Shown here: positions 37,350 to 46,566 of the stretch, piece by piece
Numbering within the stretch: the stretch's first letter is position 1
Layout: each line of letters opens with the position of its first letter
Source of the DNA: an uncultured Dokdonia sp.
GTDB taxonomy: Bacteria; Bacteroidota; Bacteroidia; Flavobacteriales; Flavobacteriaceae
DNA length: 64,000 bases
Direction of reading: 5' to 3'
Assembly: GCA_947503305.1 (NCBI GenBank)
Contig: CANNDF010000006.1
Span: 1-64,000 of the forward strand
Position numbers and translations under genes: made by a program
The notes under the pieces: model-generated
The model's input: the letters and a program-made list of their open reading frames with translations, nothing else
The model's database searches: none
Told to the model about the DNA's origin: nothing

Positions 37350-38447
37350 ATGTCAAAACATAAATTAATTGCTTTATTCTTAAGTACAGTTTCTATAATC
37401 TTATTTACTAAATGCTCTTCAAACCCTAGTGCATCGATATATGATTATAATGGAGTTACTATACTAAATGATTCAATAGATCGCTTTATGAACTCAAAAA
37501 TGGATGAACTTAAAATTCCTGGAGCATCTTTGGCTATGATATGTAACGGCAAAGTAGTTTATCATCAAACCTATGGATATGCAAATCTAGAATTAAAATC
37601 ACCTGTTACTAAGAAAAGCATATTTGAAGGAGCGTCCATTTCTAAATCTATATTTGCATTTTTTGTAATGACATATGTTGAAGAAGGTAAGTTAGATTTG
37701 GATAGACCTTTGTTTGAATATGTTGAATATCCTGATATTTCTTATGACAATAGGTATAAAAAAATAACAGCTCGGATGGTTATGAGCCATCGTTCGGGTT
37801 TACCTAATTGGAGAGAAAACGAAGAGGATAAAAAATTAAAAATCAAGTTTGAACCAGGAACAGATTTTGAGTACTCTGGGGAAGGGTATCAATTTTTAGC
37901 TTTAGTGTTAAAAGAAATTGAAGGAGGAGATTGGAGTGATTTGGAAAATGCATTCCAAAACAAAATAGCCAAAAATTTGGGTATGAAACATACTGTATTT
38001 ATTCAAAATCAATACTCTCGACAAAATAAGGTCGAACCATATGATAAAAATAGTAAGTGGATAGATTGGAAAAATAATTATTGGTATAAAAAAGACGATG
38101 GCATTTTTGTCTCGGCATCGTCTATTCATACAGAGCCTTTAGACTTTTCTAAATGGATGATAACAGTAATGAAGAAAGAACTTTTATCAGAAAATAGTTA
38201 TAAAGAATTGTTTAAGCATCACTCAAAACTTAATACTTCAGACTCAGGAACAACCTATTTTTATTCATTAGGGTTTATTACTGGAGATAATGATTATGAA
38301 AATGCATATTTTCATAGTGGAAGTAATGATGGCTTTACTTGTTGGTATTTCTTAGACGTAGAAAAAGATTGGGGCTTTGTTCTTTTTACAAATTCTGAAT
38401 ATGGAGATGTAGTAGGTGAAAATCTATTTGAGTATATGAGTGAATGA
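37350..38447 (+). CDS. Class C beta-lactamase-type serine hydrolase, lipoprotein
   Basis: 365 aa. The N-terminal lipoprotein signal ends LFTKCSSN (Cys about 22). The serine hydrolase motifs are SISKSIF (SxxK), a YSG in FEYSGEGYQF replacing YxN, and HSGSNDG near the C-terminus. It should be a membrane-anchored esterase or D-aminopeptidase-like enzyme. Nothing points to antibiotic resistance. I see no LytTR box upstream. Confidence 0.82.
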   Translation: MSKHKLIALFLSTVSIILFTKCSSNPSASIYDYNGVTILNDSIDRFMNSKMDELKIPGASLAMICNGKVVYHQTYGYANLELKSPVTKKSIFEGASISKSIFAFFVMTYVEEGKLDLDRPLFEYVEYPDISYDNRYKKITARMVMSHRSGLPNWRENEEDKKLKIKFEPGTDFEYSGEGYQFLALVLKEIEGGDWSDLENAFQNKIAKNLGMKHTVFIQNQYSRQNKVEPYDKNSKWIDWKNNYWYKKDDGIFVSASSIHTEPLDFSKWMITVMKKELLSENSYKELFKHHSKLNTSDSGTTYFYSLGFITGDNDYENAYFHSGSNDGFTCWYFLDVEKDWGFVLFTNSEYGDVVGENLFEYMSE

Positions 38448-38472
38448 AGAATTTAGAAGATTATTTATTACT

Positions 38473-40476
38473 TTATAATCTCCAGTTCAACTTTAATCCA
38501 AGATCCATAAACTCAAAACCAGTTGCCGTTGCAGAAGCTACATTACTATACTTTCCATAGATACCCAATTGTAATGAAGTTGCAAATTGATAGGAAAGCC
38601 TTCCTTCTAATCGAAAAGCAAATGATGAAGGATCTTCATTAACAAACTGATATCCTATAGCTGTATTTGCATAATAATTGATTTTGTGGAGTTTACCGCT
38701 TAACTCAGTAAATATTTCAATAGCGTGGTATTTTTCTGGACTAAAATATAGCGCTGGTACTTGCTCATTAAAGCTTAGGTACTGGTAATTGATACCTCCT
38801 TTAATTAGTGGTTTTTTTGTAAAATGATAATACAATGAAGTAAATAATAAATTACGAGTATTTCCATCTGTTTGGTGTGTATATGTATACCCTGTATACC
38901 AGCCTAATCCATAGGTAGTACCCATATTATAGTTTAATGAATAATTGTTAAGATATAGGGATTCATTGATGAGTGTTGCATTAAAATTTTGAAGTTCGCG
39001 CTGGTATCCTACCTTAAGATATTGTAATGCCCATGGACGTGCTGTGATTGACAGTTTTCCTGTAACACCTGTATAATCATTTTGCCCGATAGTTGCTTTT
39101 ATGAGTTGGATATCACTTTCTGCCCATGTATTGTGATGAATTCTGTAAGATGCTCCGCCTTGGAATGTTTGTGTTTTTGCCATTTCAAATGTATTCACAT
39201 TTTCTGTGGTACGATAAGCATATCCCACGCTAGCTTTGAGATGATGAGATATAGGAAATGTAGCAGATACGTGATAAGCATAGGCTTCGTTACCTCCATT
39301 ATCGGTTGTTTGATTTACAATAGATTGTAGGGTAGGTTGCAATTCGGTTTGTAAGATATTTATAAGTTGTTGAGCATCTCTCTGAGCTGGGTAATAGGTC
39401 AGTGTTTTTAATGCATATGTTTTTGCTAAGTTAGGTTGTCCTTTTGCACGATAGGCATTTGCAATTCCTAAATTTCCATCAAAAGAGGTTGAATCTTTTT
39501 GAAGGATATGTTGATAGGTTTCAATGCTTTTGGAAAATTGTCCGCGGTAAGTATATAAAGTAGCTTCTAGTGACCATACCCAAATACTGTCTAGGTATTT
39601 CAGATGTAAGGTTTTTAAAACCGTCTCTGCCTTTTTATAGTGTGCATTCCAGATGAGCGCTTGTACATAACGCTCGGAGGCTTTTATAATAGAGAGAGGG
39701 GTTGAGGACGCTTTCGCGAAAGCATATACCTTCTCAGCAATTAGTAACGCCTCTTTGTCATTAGACTGTTTATGAGCTAGCAGTGCAAGACCAGTATCTC
39801 TAGTAACTCTGTCTGTAATTGTCTCATAAGCCTGTCGTGCAAAATCTAATTGATTTGTGATGAGGTATATATTGATAAGATTCAAAAGAGAATCTTGATC
39901 ATTTGGGAAGTCCATAAAATTAGACTGAATGATGTTTATGGCCTCGTGTATCTTTCCTTCCTTTTGCCATTGAGCTGCTTGCCCTAAACGTATATATTTT
40001 CTGGAAATCAATGCATTTGTATTTACTGAATCTATAGCTAATGCCTTATGGACAACAATGAGTGCTTCTGAATATTTTTTAAGATTAGATAATGTATTTG
40101 CATATCCTAATAATGCAGAAAAACTTTCAGGTGCTGAATGGATAAGTTTTTCATAATGAGATTGCGCTTCTACAAAATCACGATTCCATAGTAAAGATTC
40201 GGCATAGTTAAGGGCAAGTTCAAAATTTTCAGGGTAGGTCTTTACCAGATCGGTAAAAATCATTTTTGCTTTTGGCGCATTGCCATTTAAACCAATGGCT
40301 CTTCCGTAACAAAGTAATGCCGTTTTATTGGTAGGATATATATGAATCACATTTTTAAAAAAACGCTCAGCTTCGGGATATCTACCTGTTTCTAAATAGG
40401 TAAACCCTTCTTGCAAATCTTGAGAAGTCGCTTTTATGAAAAGCAAACAAAATATGATAAATACAACTGTTTTCAT
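38473..40476 (-). CDS. TPR plus YaiO-type outer-membrane barrel, probable polysaccharide export protein
   Basis: 667 aa from ATG 40476 (MKTVVFIIFCLLF, signal ends KATSQ). About 20-400 is a TPR solenoid (TYLETGRYPEAERFFKNV, SKSIETYQHILQKD, GQPNLAKTYALKTL). About 405-667 is a beta-barrel of the YaiO kind, ending FMDLGLKLNWRL. TPR-plus-barrel proteins such as PgaA, BcsC and PelB export exopolysaccharide across the outer membrane, so this is a likely exporter for the neighbouring glycan genes. A palindrome copy (39710) encodes AFAKA. It is divergent from the small gene at 40808. Confidence 0.82.
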   Translation of the reverse strand: MKTVVFIIFCLLFIKATSQDLQEGFTYLETGRYPEAERFFKNVIHIYPTNKTALLCYGRAIGLNGNAPKAKMIFTDLVKTYPENFELALNYAESLLWNRDFVEAQSHYEKLIHSAPESFSALLGYANTLSNLKKYSEALIVVHKALAIDSVNTNALISRKYIRLGQAAQWQKEGKIHEAINIIQSNFMDFPNDQDSLLNLINIYLITNQLDFARQAYETITDRVTRDTGLALLAHKQSNDKEALLIAEKVYAFAKASSTPLSIIKASERYVQALIWNAHYKKAETVLKTLHLKYLDSIWVWSLEATLYTYRGQFSKSIETYQHILQKDSTSFDGNLGIANAYRAKGQPNLAKTYALKTLTYYPAQRDAQQLINILQTELQPTLQSIVNQTTDNGGNEAYAYHVSATFPISHHLKASVGYAYRTTENVNTFEMAKTQTFQGGASYRIHHNTWAESDIQLIKATIGQNDYTGVTGKLSITARPWALQYLKVGYQRELQNFNATLINESLYLNNYSLNYNMGTTYGLGWYTGYTYTHQTDGNTRNLLFTSLYYHFTKKPLIKGGINYQYLSFNEQVPALYFSPEKYHAIEIFTELSGKLHKINYYANTAIGYQFVNEDPSSFAFRLEGRLSYQFATSLQLGIYGKYSNVASATATGFEFMDLGLKLNWRL
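39710..39723. repeat. Dispersed 14-bp palindrome, copy 7 (in TPR/barrel gene)
   Basis: Perfect GCTTTCGCGAAAGC, read on the minus strand as AFAKA. Confidence 0.95.
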
Positions 40477-40807
40477 GTCCTTAATTTTATGAGTACAAGT
40501 TATGTGTGGAAGCCGCATTTTTAATCTACAGTGGTACTACCACTCATCGAAAGCAAACCGTATTTCAAGGAACTTCGAATAGGAGAAAAGGCAAATAAGT
40601 GTGTAGAGCATGATTAAAATATGGTTTATAATCCTCTAATTAGTAGTTGATTAATAGTTATTTAGTAGTGCAATGATCTTATATGAATTATTGGTTTATA
40701 GATCGAGAATGTCCATTCATCTACACTAAAAGACCGTCTATCGAAAATCAATCCAGAGGCAACCTTTCTACCCTGATATTTGTCACAGAATTAAAAACCA
40801 AACGATT
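40477..40807. promoter_or_regulatory. 331-bp divergent intergenic region with LytTR promoter P3
   Basis: No gene fits here. Rightward boxes CATTCATCT (40714) and CGTCTATCG (40735) are 21 bp apart. A -7-like GATATTTG begins at 40775, 40 bp after the second box, ahead of the gene at 40808. For the leftward exporter gene there is a perfect inverted repeat AGTGGTA-C-TACCACT (40530-40544) and, next to it, a weak box-like CACTCATCG (40541). Shared control of both directions is plausible but only the rightward side is convincing. Confidence 0.72.
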
Positions 40808-40936
40808 ATGGAATTTACAGTAATACGCAATCAAAGCTATTTAAAAGTAGTACGATCTATTAAAAAAGAAACAGTAAGTAAATCCTTAGAAGTGGTTTAT
40901 AAAAAACAGGAAACACCTGTAATATATTTAAGATAA
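40808..40936 (+). CDS. Small protein, 42 aa, first gene behind LytTR promoter P3
   Basis: An ATG at 40808 opens a 42-codon frame (MEFTVIRNQSYLKV ... TPVIYLR) ending at 40936. It lies about 18 nt after the expected transcription start of P3 and 22 bp before the next gene, so its position suits a real small gene. It is basic, without a membrane helix. I know no family. It could instead be an untranslated leader. Confidence 0.5.
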   Translation: MEFTVIRNQSYLKVVRSIKKETVSKSLEVVYKKQETPVIYLR

Positions 40937-40958
40937 ATAACTCATAAAAATAATTAAT

Positions 40959-41255
40959 ATGGCAACTTATATCAGAGAAATAGATTCTGTCTATTGTATC
41001 AAAGGGACACATCAATCCAATCAAACAAGCGCTTTACAAACACATATTTCTTATTTATTAAAACAAGAGGAACGTGTACTTATAAATCTTTGCGAACTTG
41101 ATGATGAGAACGGAGATGTACTTAGAATGTTAGAAGATTTAAAAATGACATTAGAAGATGAAGATCGCTTACATTTTTATGGATATACGCAAGAATCTGA
41201 TCCAGTAGTCATACGATCTCTTGGACATACATTTTCGTATAACCTAGCCGCATAA
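40959..41255 (+). CDS. Small STAS-like protein, tentative
   Basis: 98 aa. The layout resembles a STAS (anti-sigma antagonist) domain: an early strand SVYCIKG, a helix LQTHISYLLKQ, a strand RVLINLCELD, the loop-helix ENGDVLRMLEDLKMTL and a strand RLHFYGYTQ. The usual phospho-Ser loop (DSSG) is replaced by ENGD. The gene overlaps no neighbour but is 6 bp from the flippase start. In other bacteria STAS proteins switch exopolysaccharide production, which would suit this place. The assignment is a pattern guess. Confidence 0.45.
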   Translation: MATYIREIDSVYCIKGTHQSNQTSALQTHISYLLKQEERVLINLCELDDENGDVLRMLEDLKMTLEDEDRLHFYGYTQESDPVVIRSLGHTFSYNLAA

Positions 41256-41261
41256 TTGATT

Positions 41262-42494
41262 ATGGTAATTGCATTACAAAAGTGGAGTGAACGAATTTCT
41301 CCAGAGCAATGGTTTATGATAAGTGCCTTTGTCGTAAACGGAGGTAATTATCTATACAATCTATTACTAGGTAGGATTTTAGGGCCAGCACAATTTGCAG
41401 ATGCTGCAATATTGATCACCTTATTACTCGTGCTTTCTTTTGTAGCAATGACATTTCAACTCACGGTAGCCAAGTTTGCATTACATTTTGAAGGAGATTT
41501 TCATCATCAATTTATAAAAAGAGTATATAACCTCTCTATAGGTATAGGAATAGGGCTAGGGTGTATTGTTATTGCATGTGCTTCTAGATTACAGCATATT
41601 TTTCATACACAATCGTATGGGATATTTATCATTTTTGGAATAGCAACCCCTTTATATTTTTTAATGAGTGTCAATAGAGGAAGGTGGCAAGGTAACTCGT
41701 CTTTCACCCCGTTGTCAATGACGTATCAATTTGAAATGATTACGCGCCTTGCCATTACCCTTCTATGCATTCTTATTTTTAGAGAAACACCAACAATAGG
41801 AGTTGCAGTAGGAATGGCATGTTCTTTTATTGCAGGAATGTTTCCTTTCAAAAAGTATTCTTTCAAAAGGATTACTACAATAAAGCTTCCTGCCAAAGAT
41901 CAGAAACTACTGTTGCATTTCTTTTTATACACTGCATTTTATGAACTTACCCAGATCATATGTAACAACAGTGACATCTTATTAGTAAAGCACTTTTTTC
42001 CAGATCATGAATCAGGGTTATACGCTTCTTTAGCACTTATAGGACGTGTTGTTTACTTTGTAACATGGATGTTTGTGATGCTACTACTTCCTAAGGTAAT
42101 AGCCAAGAAAAAAAATAATGAAGACACAAATGCTGTACTGATGAAGTATTGTAGTTATGTAATTGTTTTTGCTACTGCTGTAGTTCTAGGATCTTTTCTT
42201 TTTCCAGAGATGGCTGTTAGTATGCTATTTGGAGATGCGTATATTGCTATAGCACCTCTTTTAGGATGGTATGCTCTTGCGACATCATTATTTGCGCTAT
42301 CTAATATTTTTGTCTATTACTTTCTATCGCTAGACACCTACTTGCCTGTCTATATAGGAGCATTAGGTGGGATATTACAAATAGTGCTCATTTACTTTTT
42401 TCATGAAAATTTATATCAAGTCGTATACATGCAAATCCTTGCTATGGGATTGCTGTGTATAGTGCAAACTAGTTACTACTATAAAAACGTATAA
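41262..42494 (+). CDS. Wzx-like polysaccharide flippase (MOP superfamily)
   Basis: 410 aa from ATG 41262; a TTG two codons earlier is less likely. About 10-12 membrane helices are predicted. The N-terminus FVVNGGNYLYNLLLGRILGPAQFADAA matches the polysaccharide biosynthesis/O-antigen flippase pattern, and a second half starts FYELTQIICNNSDILLVKHFF. It should move lipid-linked oligosaccharide across the inner membrane. It belongs to the P3 unit. Confidence 0.85.
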   Translation: MVIALQKWSERISPEQWFMISAFVVNGGNYLYNLLLGRILGPAQFADAAILITLLLVLSFVAMTFQLTVAKFALHFEGDFHHQFIKRVYNLSIGIGIGLGCIVIACASRLQHIFHTQSYGIFIIFGIATPLYFLMSVNRGRWQGNSSFTPLSMTYQFEMITRLAITLLCILIFRETPTIGVAVGMACSFIAGMFPFKKYSFKRITTIKLPAKDQKLLLHFFLYTAFYELTQIICNNSDILLVKHFFPDHESGLYASLALIGRVVYFVTWMFVMLLLPKVIAKKKNNEDTNAVLMKYCSYVIVFATAVVLGSFLFPEMAVSMLFGDAYIAIAPLLGWYALATSLFALSNIFVYYFLSLDTYLPVYIGALGGILQIVLIYFFHENLYQVVYMQILAMGLLCIVQTSYYYKNV

Positions 42495-42586
42495 AATGTT
42501 CATCTAACGTAAATTACCGTTCGTCTATAGTAAATTAACAATGAACGGTGTATCTCTTTTTTTGTCTGTAATGTATCTCATATTTG
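42495..42586 (+). promoter_or_regulatory. LytTR-type promoter P4 of the GT4 gene
   Basis: Two 21-mers in tandem start at 42495 and 42516; the second includes ACCGTTCGT, an exact match to the published LytTR half-site consensus. Box starts are 42497 (TGTTCATCT) and 42518 (CGTTCGTCT). An inverted half-site TGAACGGT lies at 42542-42549. The -7-like CATATTTG begins at 42579, 61 bp after the second box and 40 bp after the third register position. This is the clearest box pair of the window. Confidence 0.85.
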
Positions 42587-42612
42587 CTACAGAAATATAA
42601 AAACAACCCATT

Positions 42613-43815
42613 ATGAAACTAGCTATAGTTACCGCATATCCTCCAAGTAAAATCACATTGACTGAATATGCATATCATCTCGTAAAACATTTTAGACAAC
42701 ATCAAGAAGTCACAGAACTTATTTTACTTACAGATGTTTCTGCTGGACAAGCAGATGTTTATTTTAAAGAGCAAGGCTGTTATATCCGTGTGATACAATG
42801 TTGGAAATTCAATAATTATTTTAATGTGCTTTCTATTGCCAAAACATTGAAAAAAGTAAAAGCAGATAGTGTCTTGTATAATTTACAGTTCATGAAGTTT
42901 GGAGATAAAAAAATACCAGCAGCTTTAGGACTTTTCTCTCCATGGATCTCAAAATGCATGAAAATATCTACGGTAGTATTATTACATAATATTATGGAAA
43001 CAGTAGACCTTAGTAGTGCGGGTTTTACAAACAATAAATTAAAAAAGAAAGTATATACTGCTATTGGAGAAGTTCTTACACGTATTGTTCTAAAAGCAGA
43101 TGTAGTTGCGGTCACTATTAGTAAATATGCAGAGATTTTACGACAAAAATATGATAGTACAAACTGTGTATTAATTCCTCATGGAACGTTTGAAATTCCA
43201 GAAGAACCATCCTATGAACTTTCAGAAGGTCCTTTAAAAGTAATGACTTTTGGAAAGTTTGGAACCTATAAAAAAGTCGAGATATTAATAGAAGCCGTAG
43301 AAAAAGTAAGAGCACAGACAAGTCGTGAAATTGAGCTTGTGATAGCTGGAACTGATAACCCGAATACAAAAGGATATTTGGAACTAGTACAAAAACGATA
43401 TACACATGTTCCTGATATTACTTTTACAGGTTACGTACAAGAAGAAGATGTTGCTACTATTTTCTCAGAAAGTGCAATGGTAGTATTTCCATATACATCA
43501 ACCACAGGAAGCTCGGGAGTATTACATCAAGCTGGAAGCTATGGAAAAGCAGTGGTTATGCCTGACTTAGGTGATCTAAGTATTCTTGTAAAAGATGAGG
43601 AATATCGTGGTGAATTTTTTGAACCAGAAAATGTAAATAGCCTTGCCAAAGCAATTAAAAAACTAGTCATCGATGAGTCACATAGAACTACGATTGCCAA
43701 AGCAAATTATAAAGCCGCTACAGCATTGCCTATGAGTGTTATTACAAAGATGTACTTAGAGACATTTGAATATATAAAACAGAAAGAAAAAGAATCATTA
43801 CCAATGGTTGCCTAA
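42613..43815 (+). CDS. GT4-type glycosyltransferase
   Basis: 400 aa GT-B protein. The C-terminal donor domain has MTFGKFGTYKKVEILIEAV, LVIAGTDNPNTKGYL, ITFTGYVQEEDVATIF and the E-rich end FPYTSTTGSSGVLHQAGSYGK. The N-terminus begins KLAIVTAYPPSK. It should add a sugar to the growing repeat unit. It has its own LytTR promoter and ends 1 bp before the convergent hydrolase gene. Confidence 0.88.
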   Translation: MKLAIVTAYPPSKITLTEYAYHLVKHFRQHQEVTELILLTDVSAGQADVYFKEQGCYIRVIQCWKFNNYFNVLSIAKTLKKVKADSVLYNLQFMKFGDKKIPAALGLFSPWISKCMKISTVVLLHNIMETVDLSSAGFTNNKLKKKVYTAIGEVLTRIVLKADVVAVTISKYAEILRQKYDSTNCVLIPHGTFEIPEEPSYELSEGPLKVMTFGKFGTYKKVEILIEAVEKVRAQTSREIELVIAGTDNPNTKGYLELVQKRYTHVPDITFTGYVQEEDVATIFSESAMVVFPYTSTTGSSGVLHQAGSYGKAVVMPDLGDLSILVKDEEYRGEFFEPENVNSLAKAIKKLVIDESHRTTIAKANYKAATALPMSVITKMYLETFEYIKQKEKESLPMVA

Positions 43816-43816
43816 A

Positions 43817-45328
43817 TTATCGGTTTTTAAGAACAGAATAGGCATCGTCTTTCACCCCATGAATATCAATAAGTCCAAAATAAGCTTGTTTGTTTTTTCT
43901 CCATGGATATACCCCTGACACATTATTCGGTATTTCCCTAAAATCGTATAATGTCCAAGAGAGATAGTGTAAACTATCTCTCTTTTGTATTTCTAAAAAA
44001 TCTCGATAGTACTGCGCCTGATCTTTTTCAGAATATCCAAAAGGATTCCATAAACCACGATAACTAGACATTCCAAATTCTTCTAATACAATTTGCTTAG
44101 GAGTCTGTGCTTTGAGTTTTGTATATACTTGAGAAAGGTTTTTTAGATTCTTGTAATAATGGAAAGAAATATAGTCTACTTCTTTTTCTAGAAATAGTGC
44201 AGCATCTGGTGATGACCAACCTATTGTAATAGGGTGTTCTTGATCTATACATCTAAGCGTCGTAATAGAATGTTGTAACCAAGCAAGTACAAGATCTTCT
44301 CCTCTTTGTTTAAAATCTAGGTCAGGTTCGTTTTTAATATCCCAGGCTAATAATGCAGGATGATCTTTAATCGCAGAGACAATAGTGAGAAGATGTTTTT
44401 GTGTTCGTGTCCAATCGGAAACTTCATAATTCCCATAAAAATCAAATAGGGTAACGATTACATCAAGACCTTCTTGAGATGCTACATTAAGTAATCCAAT
44501 TAACTTTTCTAATCGGTCAGGAGACACTTGCGAATTGCCAAAATCCTCATACCCTATAAATATTCTAATGGTATTTAAGTGTAGGTCATTAATTACTTGA
44601 AAGTCTTTTTGTAGCGTTTCTGTGTCAAATTGATCTCCAAAAGTATTCCAAGGATTTTCCTGTGGATAGTAATTTATACCTGCAATAGAAGTGGCTATAT
44701 GATTAGAAGCTTGTGATGGAGTGATTTCTGAGGTAGGGCCAATTTTTTCAAGATGACGTATTCTCCAGAAACCATCTTCCAAAAGCATAATGATACGATA
44801 GTTATCTACAGATTCTCCTTGGTAATATAATTGTCCTTCTTTAAACACCCGCTGAAAAGAAGAAACATTACGATCTGTAAGTACTACCAGTGTTCCATCT
44901 GCACTATAAAATTCTAATGAAAGATCATGTGTAAGTGTCGTTCCTTCTATATAGATTTCTTGGGTATTATTCTCTTCTAGTGTTTCATAAAGTTTTTGAC
45001 GTGCTTTAGACGTATAATGATCTTCAATCCCATGATGACTTCCTGTCTTAAAGGAGATATTACGGATATACCATGCATCTAGATAATCTTTCTCTATCTT
45101 TTGTTGGTTAAAAGGCTCTAAAGGTCTTCCTGGATTTTCTATAGTTGACCAGGTAATATCGGGAGTATAATATTGGTCACTAACTACATCCAGATGTAGG
45201 ATCTGAGACCTGTCTGCACCTGTATTAAGGTATGCATATACCTGACTAATGCCATATATAACCCCTGCATTAATCACTATGAAAGCACTGAGAATAAGTA
45301 AACGATACAGGGTTTTATTCTTTTTCAA
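43817..45328 (-). CDS. Membrane-anchored clan GH-A glycoside hydrolase
   Basis: 503 aa. One membrane helix lies at about 7-30. A beta-rich domain at about 60-200 precedes a TIM barrel at about 215-503 with NTIRIFIGYEDFG, the acid/base Glu in LAWDIKNEPDLDF and the nucleophile Glu in IVLEEFGMSSYRGL, as in GH5-like enzymes. EPS operons often carry a glycosidase that trims or releases polymer, such as PelA or PslG. The substrate is not deducible. The start overlaps the upstream stop by 4 bp. Confidence 0.82.
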   Translation of the reverse strand: MKKNKTLYRLLILSAFIVINAGVIYGISQVYAYLNTGADRSQILHLDVVSDQYYTPDITWSTIENPGRPLEPFNQQKIEKDYLDAWYIRNISFKTGSHHGIEDHYTSKARQKLYETLEENNTQEIYIEGTTLTHDLSLEFYSADGTLVVLTDRNVSSFQRVFKEGQLYYQGESVDNYRIIMLLEDGFWRIRHLEKIGPTSEITPSQASNHIATSIAGINYYPQENPWNTFGDQFDTETLQKDFQVINDLHLNTIRIFIGYEDFGNSQVSPDRLEKLIGLLNVASQEGLDVIVTLFDFYGNYEVSDWTRTQKHLLTIVSAIKDHPALLAWDIKNEPDLDFKQRGEDLVLAWLQHSITTLRCIDQEHPITIGWSSPDAALFLEKEVDYISFHYYKNLKNLSQVYTKLKAQTPKQIVLEEFGMSSYRGLWNPFGYSEKDQAQYYRDFLEIQKRDSLHYLSWTLYDFREIPNNVSGVYPWRKNKQAYFGLIDIHGVKDDAYSVLKNR

Positions 45329-46566
45329 TTCAGAGATGTCTTTATAGTTTTTGTAAGACCTAATGTTTCTATACCCAGTTGTAATGGGCCTTCAGGAAAC
45401 TGCTCTTTAGGAAAAGAGAAAGATACGATTCCGTTTTCTGATAATTGCGTAATAGGCTCTTGTGATTCTTCGATATAAAGCTTGACATCGATACCATCTT
45501 GAATGATCTGGCCTAGATAACTGGTCAAAGGACCTATTGTAATCTCTCGCCCATCTTCAGAAAGTGTGGTAGGAATTTCTTGTAGAACAGATAAAAACGT
45601 AATAGTGAATTCTTCACTTTGAGCAATTCCTTCAATACTACTTTTTATAGTCCAAGTAGAAGGGATTTGAGGATGTAACGCTTTCGCGAAAGCATACCCA
45701 TTACGACTAATCCCGGTAGTTTCCCAATATCGATTATTGGAGTCTCTTATATGAAAGGTTACTAAAGTACCATCTGTAATAATATTGTCATTTTGATCTT
45801 TTATTTGTGAAGTGCCAAATGTCATAAGCTCATTTCCATCTGCAAAAGAATGGGTTCTTGTAACATCCATGGTATAGTCTGTAGCGATATCTGGAAATAT
45901 ATCAATAACTCTTTCCTTTGAAGCAATAGTTCCTAGGGTTGCTCCTGTACTTATTCTACCCGTCATAAGAGGAGCAGGAATACGTTGCCAAGCAATATTA
46001 TGAGTGATCAATTTTTTGGTATTTTGAATACGATCTCTGAATTGGGTTTTTAAAAAAACCTTAGTGCTATCTGGGATCATATTGTCAAGGTGATCAGTAG
46101 GAATACTTACCATCATACTGTAATCTCTAAGATTTGCATTAATACTTCGTGGGCCTACATAATTTTCTATAGTTCCTAAATGCGTGGTATCTGATGAGAT
46201 ATATAGACTTCCTCGATCTAATATCTCTCCATTTTGAATATGTTTCCAATCTAGATACCCTGCTCTACGGGTATATGTTTTAGGAATTATATAGATTACT
46301 TCCTCATTTTTGATAGAGGCTTCTATAAGGGTAGTTCCGTATGATCCGTGTATAAATAGTACTCCGTTTTCACTAGATGTTGTAGGTAGATCGGATACGA
46401 GTTTAAAGCGTATTTCTTGTCCAGCAAAAAGGGGACCTTTTGGAATACTAAGACGAGATACGATAGAACGCACCGCCTCGGGGGTTTTTTGAAAAGCAAC
46501 TAGGACATATGAAATGCTTAGTAAAGCCAAACAGATACTGATGATATGGATTTTTTTTAATGTCAT
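45325..46566 (-). CDS. Periplasmic Ig-like multi-domain protein, unknown function
   Basis: 413 aa. A signal or anchor helix lies at 1-25. The rest is beta-rich with several invasin/Ig-like stretches, for example AGQEIRFKLVSDLPT, LVTFHIRDSNNRYWETTG and DGIDVKLYIEES. It is held between the PTPS-related membrane protein and the hydrolase with 4-bp overlaps on both sides, so it probably works with them. I do not recognise a named family. A palindrome (45680) encodes AFAKA. Confidence 0.6.
   Translation of the reverse strand: MTLKKIHIISICLALLSISYVLVAFQKTPEAVRSIVSRLSIPKGPLFAGQEIRFKLVSDLPTTSSENGVLFIHGSYGTTLIEASIKNEEVIYIIPKTYTRRAGYLDWKHIQNGEILDRGSLYISSDTTHLGTIENYVGPRSINANLRDYSMMVSIPTDHLDNMIPDSTKVFLKTQFRDRIQNTKKLITHNIAWQRIPAPLMTGRISTGATLGTIASKERVIDIFPDIATDYTMDVTRTHSFADGNELMTFGTSQIKDQNDNIITDGTLVTFHIRDSNNRYWETTGISRNGYAFAKALHPQIPSTWTIKSSIEGIAQSEEFTITFLSVLQEIPTTLSEDGREITIGPLTSYLGQIIQDGIDVKLYIEESQEPITQLSENGIVSFSFPKEQFPEGPLQLGIETLGLTKTIKTSLN
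45680..45693. repeat. Dispersed 14-bp palindrome, copy 8 (in Ig-like protein gene)
   Basis: Perfect GCTTTCGCGAAAGC, read on the minus strand as AFAKA. Confidence 0.95.

Noticed and set aside
37350-38447. Serine hydrolase as an antibiotic-resistance beta-lactamase
   Set aside because: Motifs fit the broad class C-like esterase/peptidase family, the YxN motif is altered, and it is a lipoprotein in a non-resistance context.
40477-40518. Extended N-terminus of the TPR/barrel protein
   Set aside because: The 14 extra residues precede a normal signal peptide; the ATG at 40476 is the better start.
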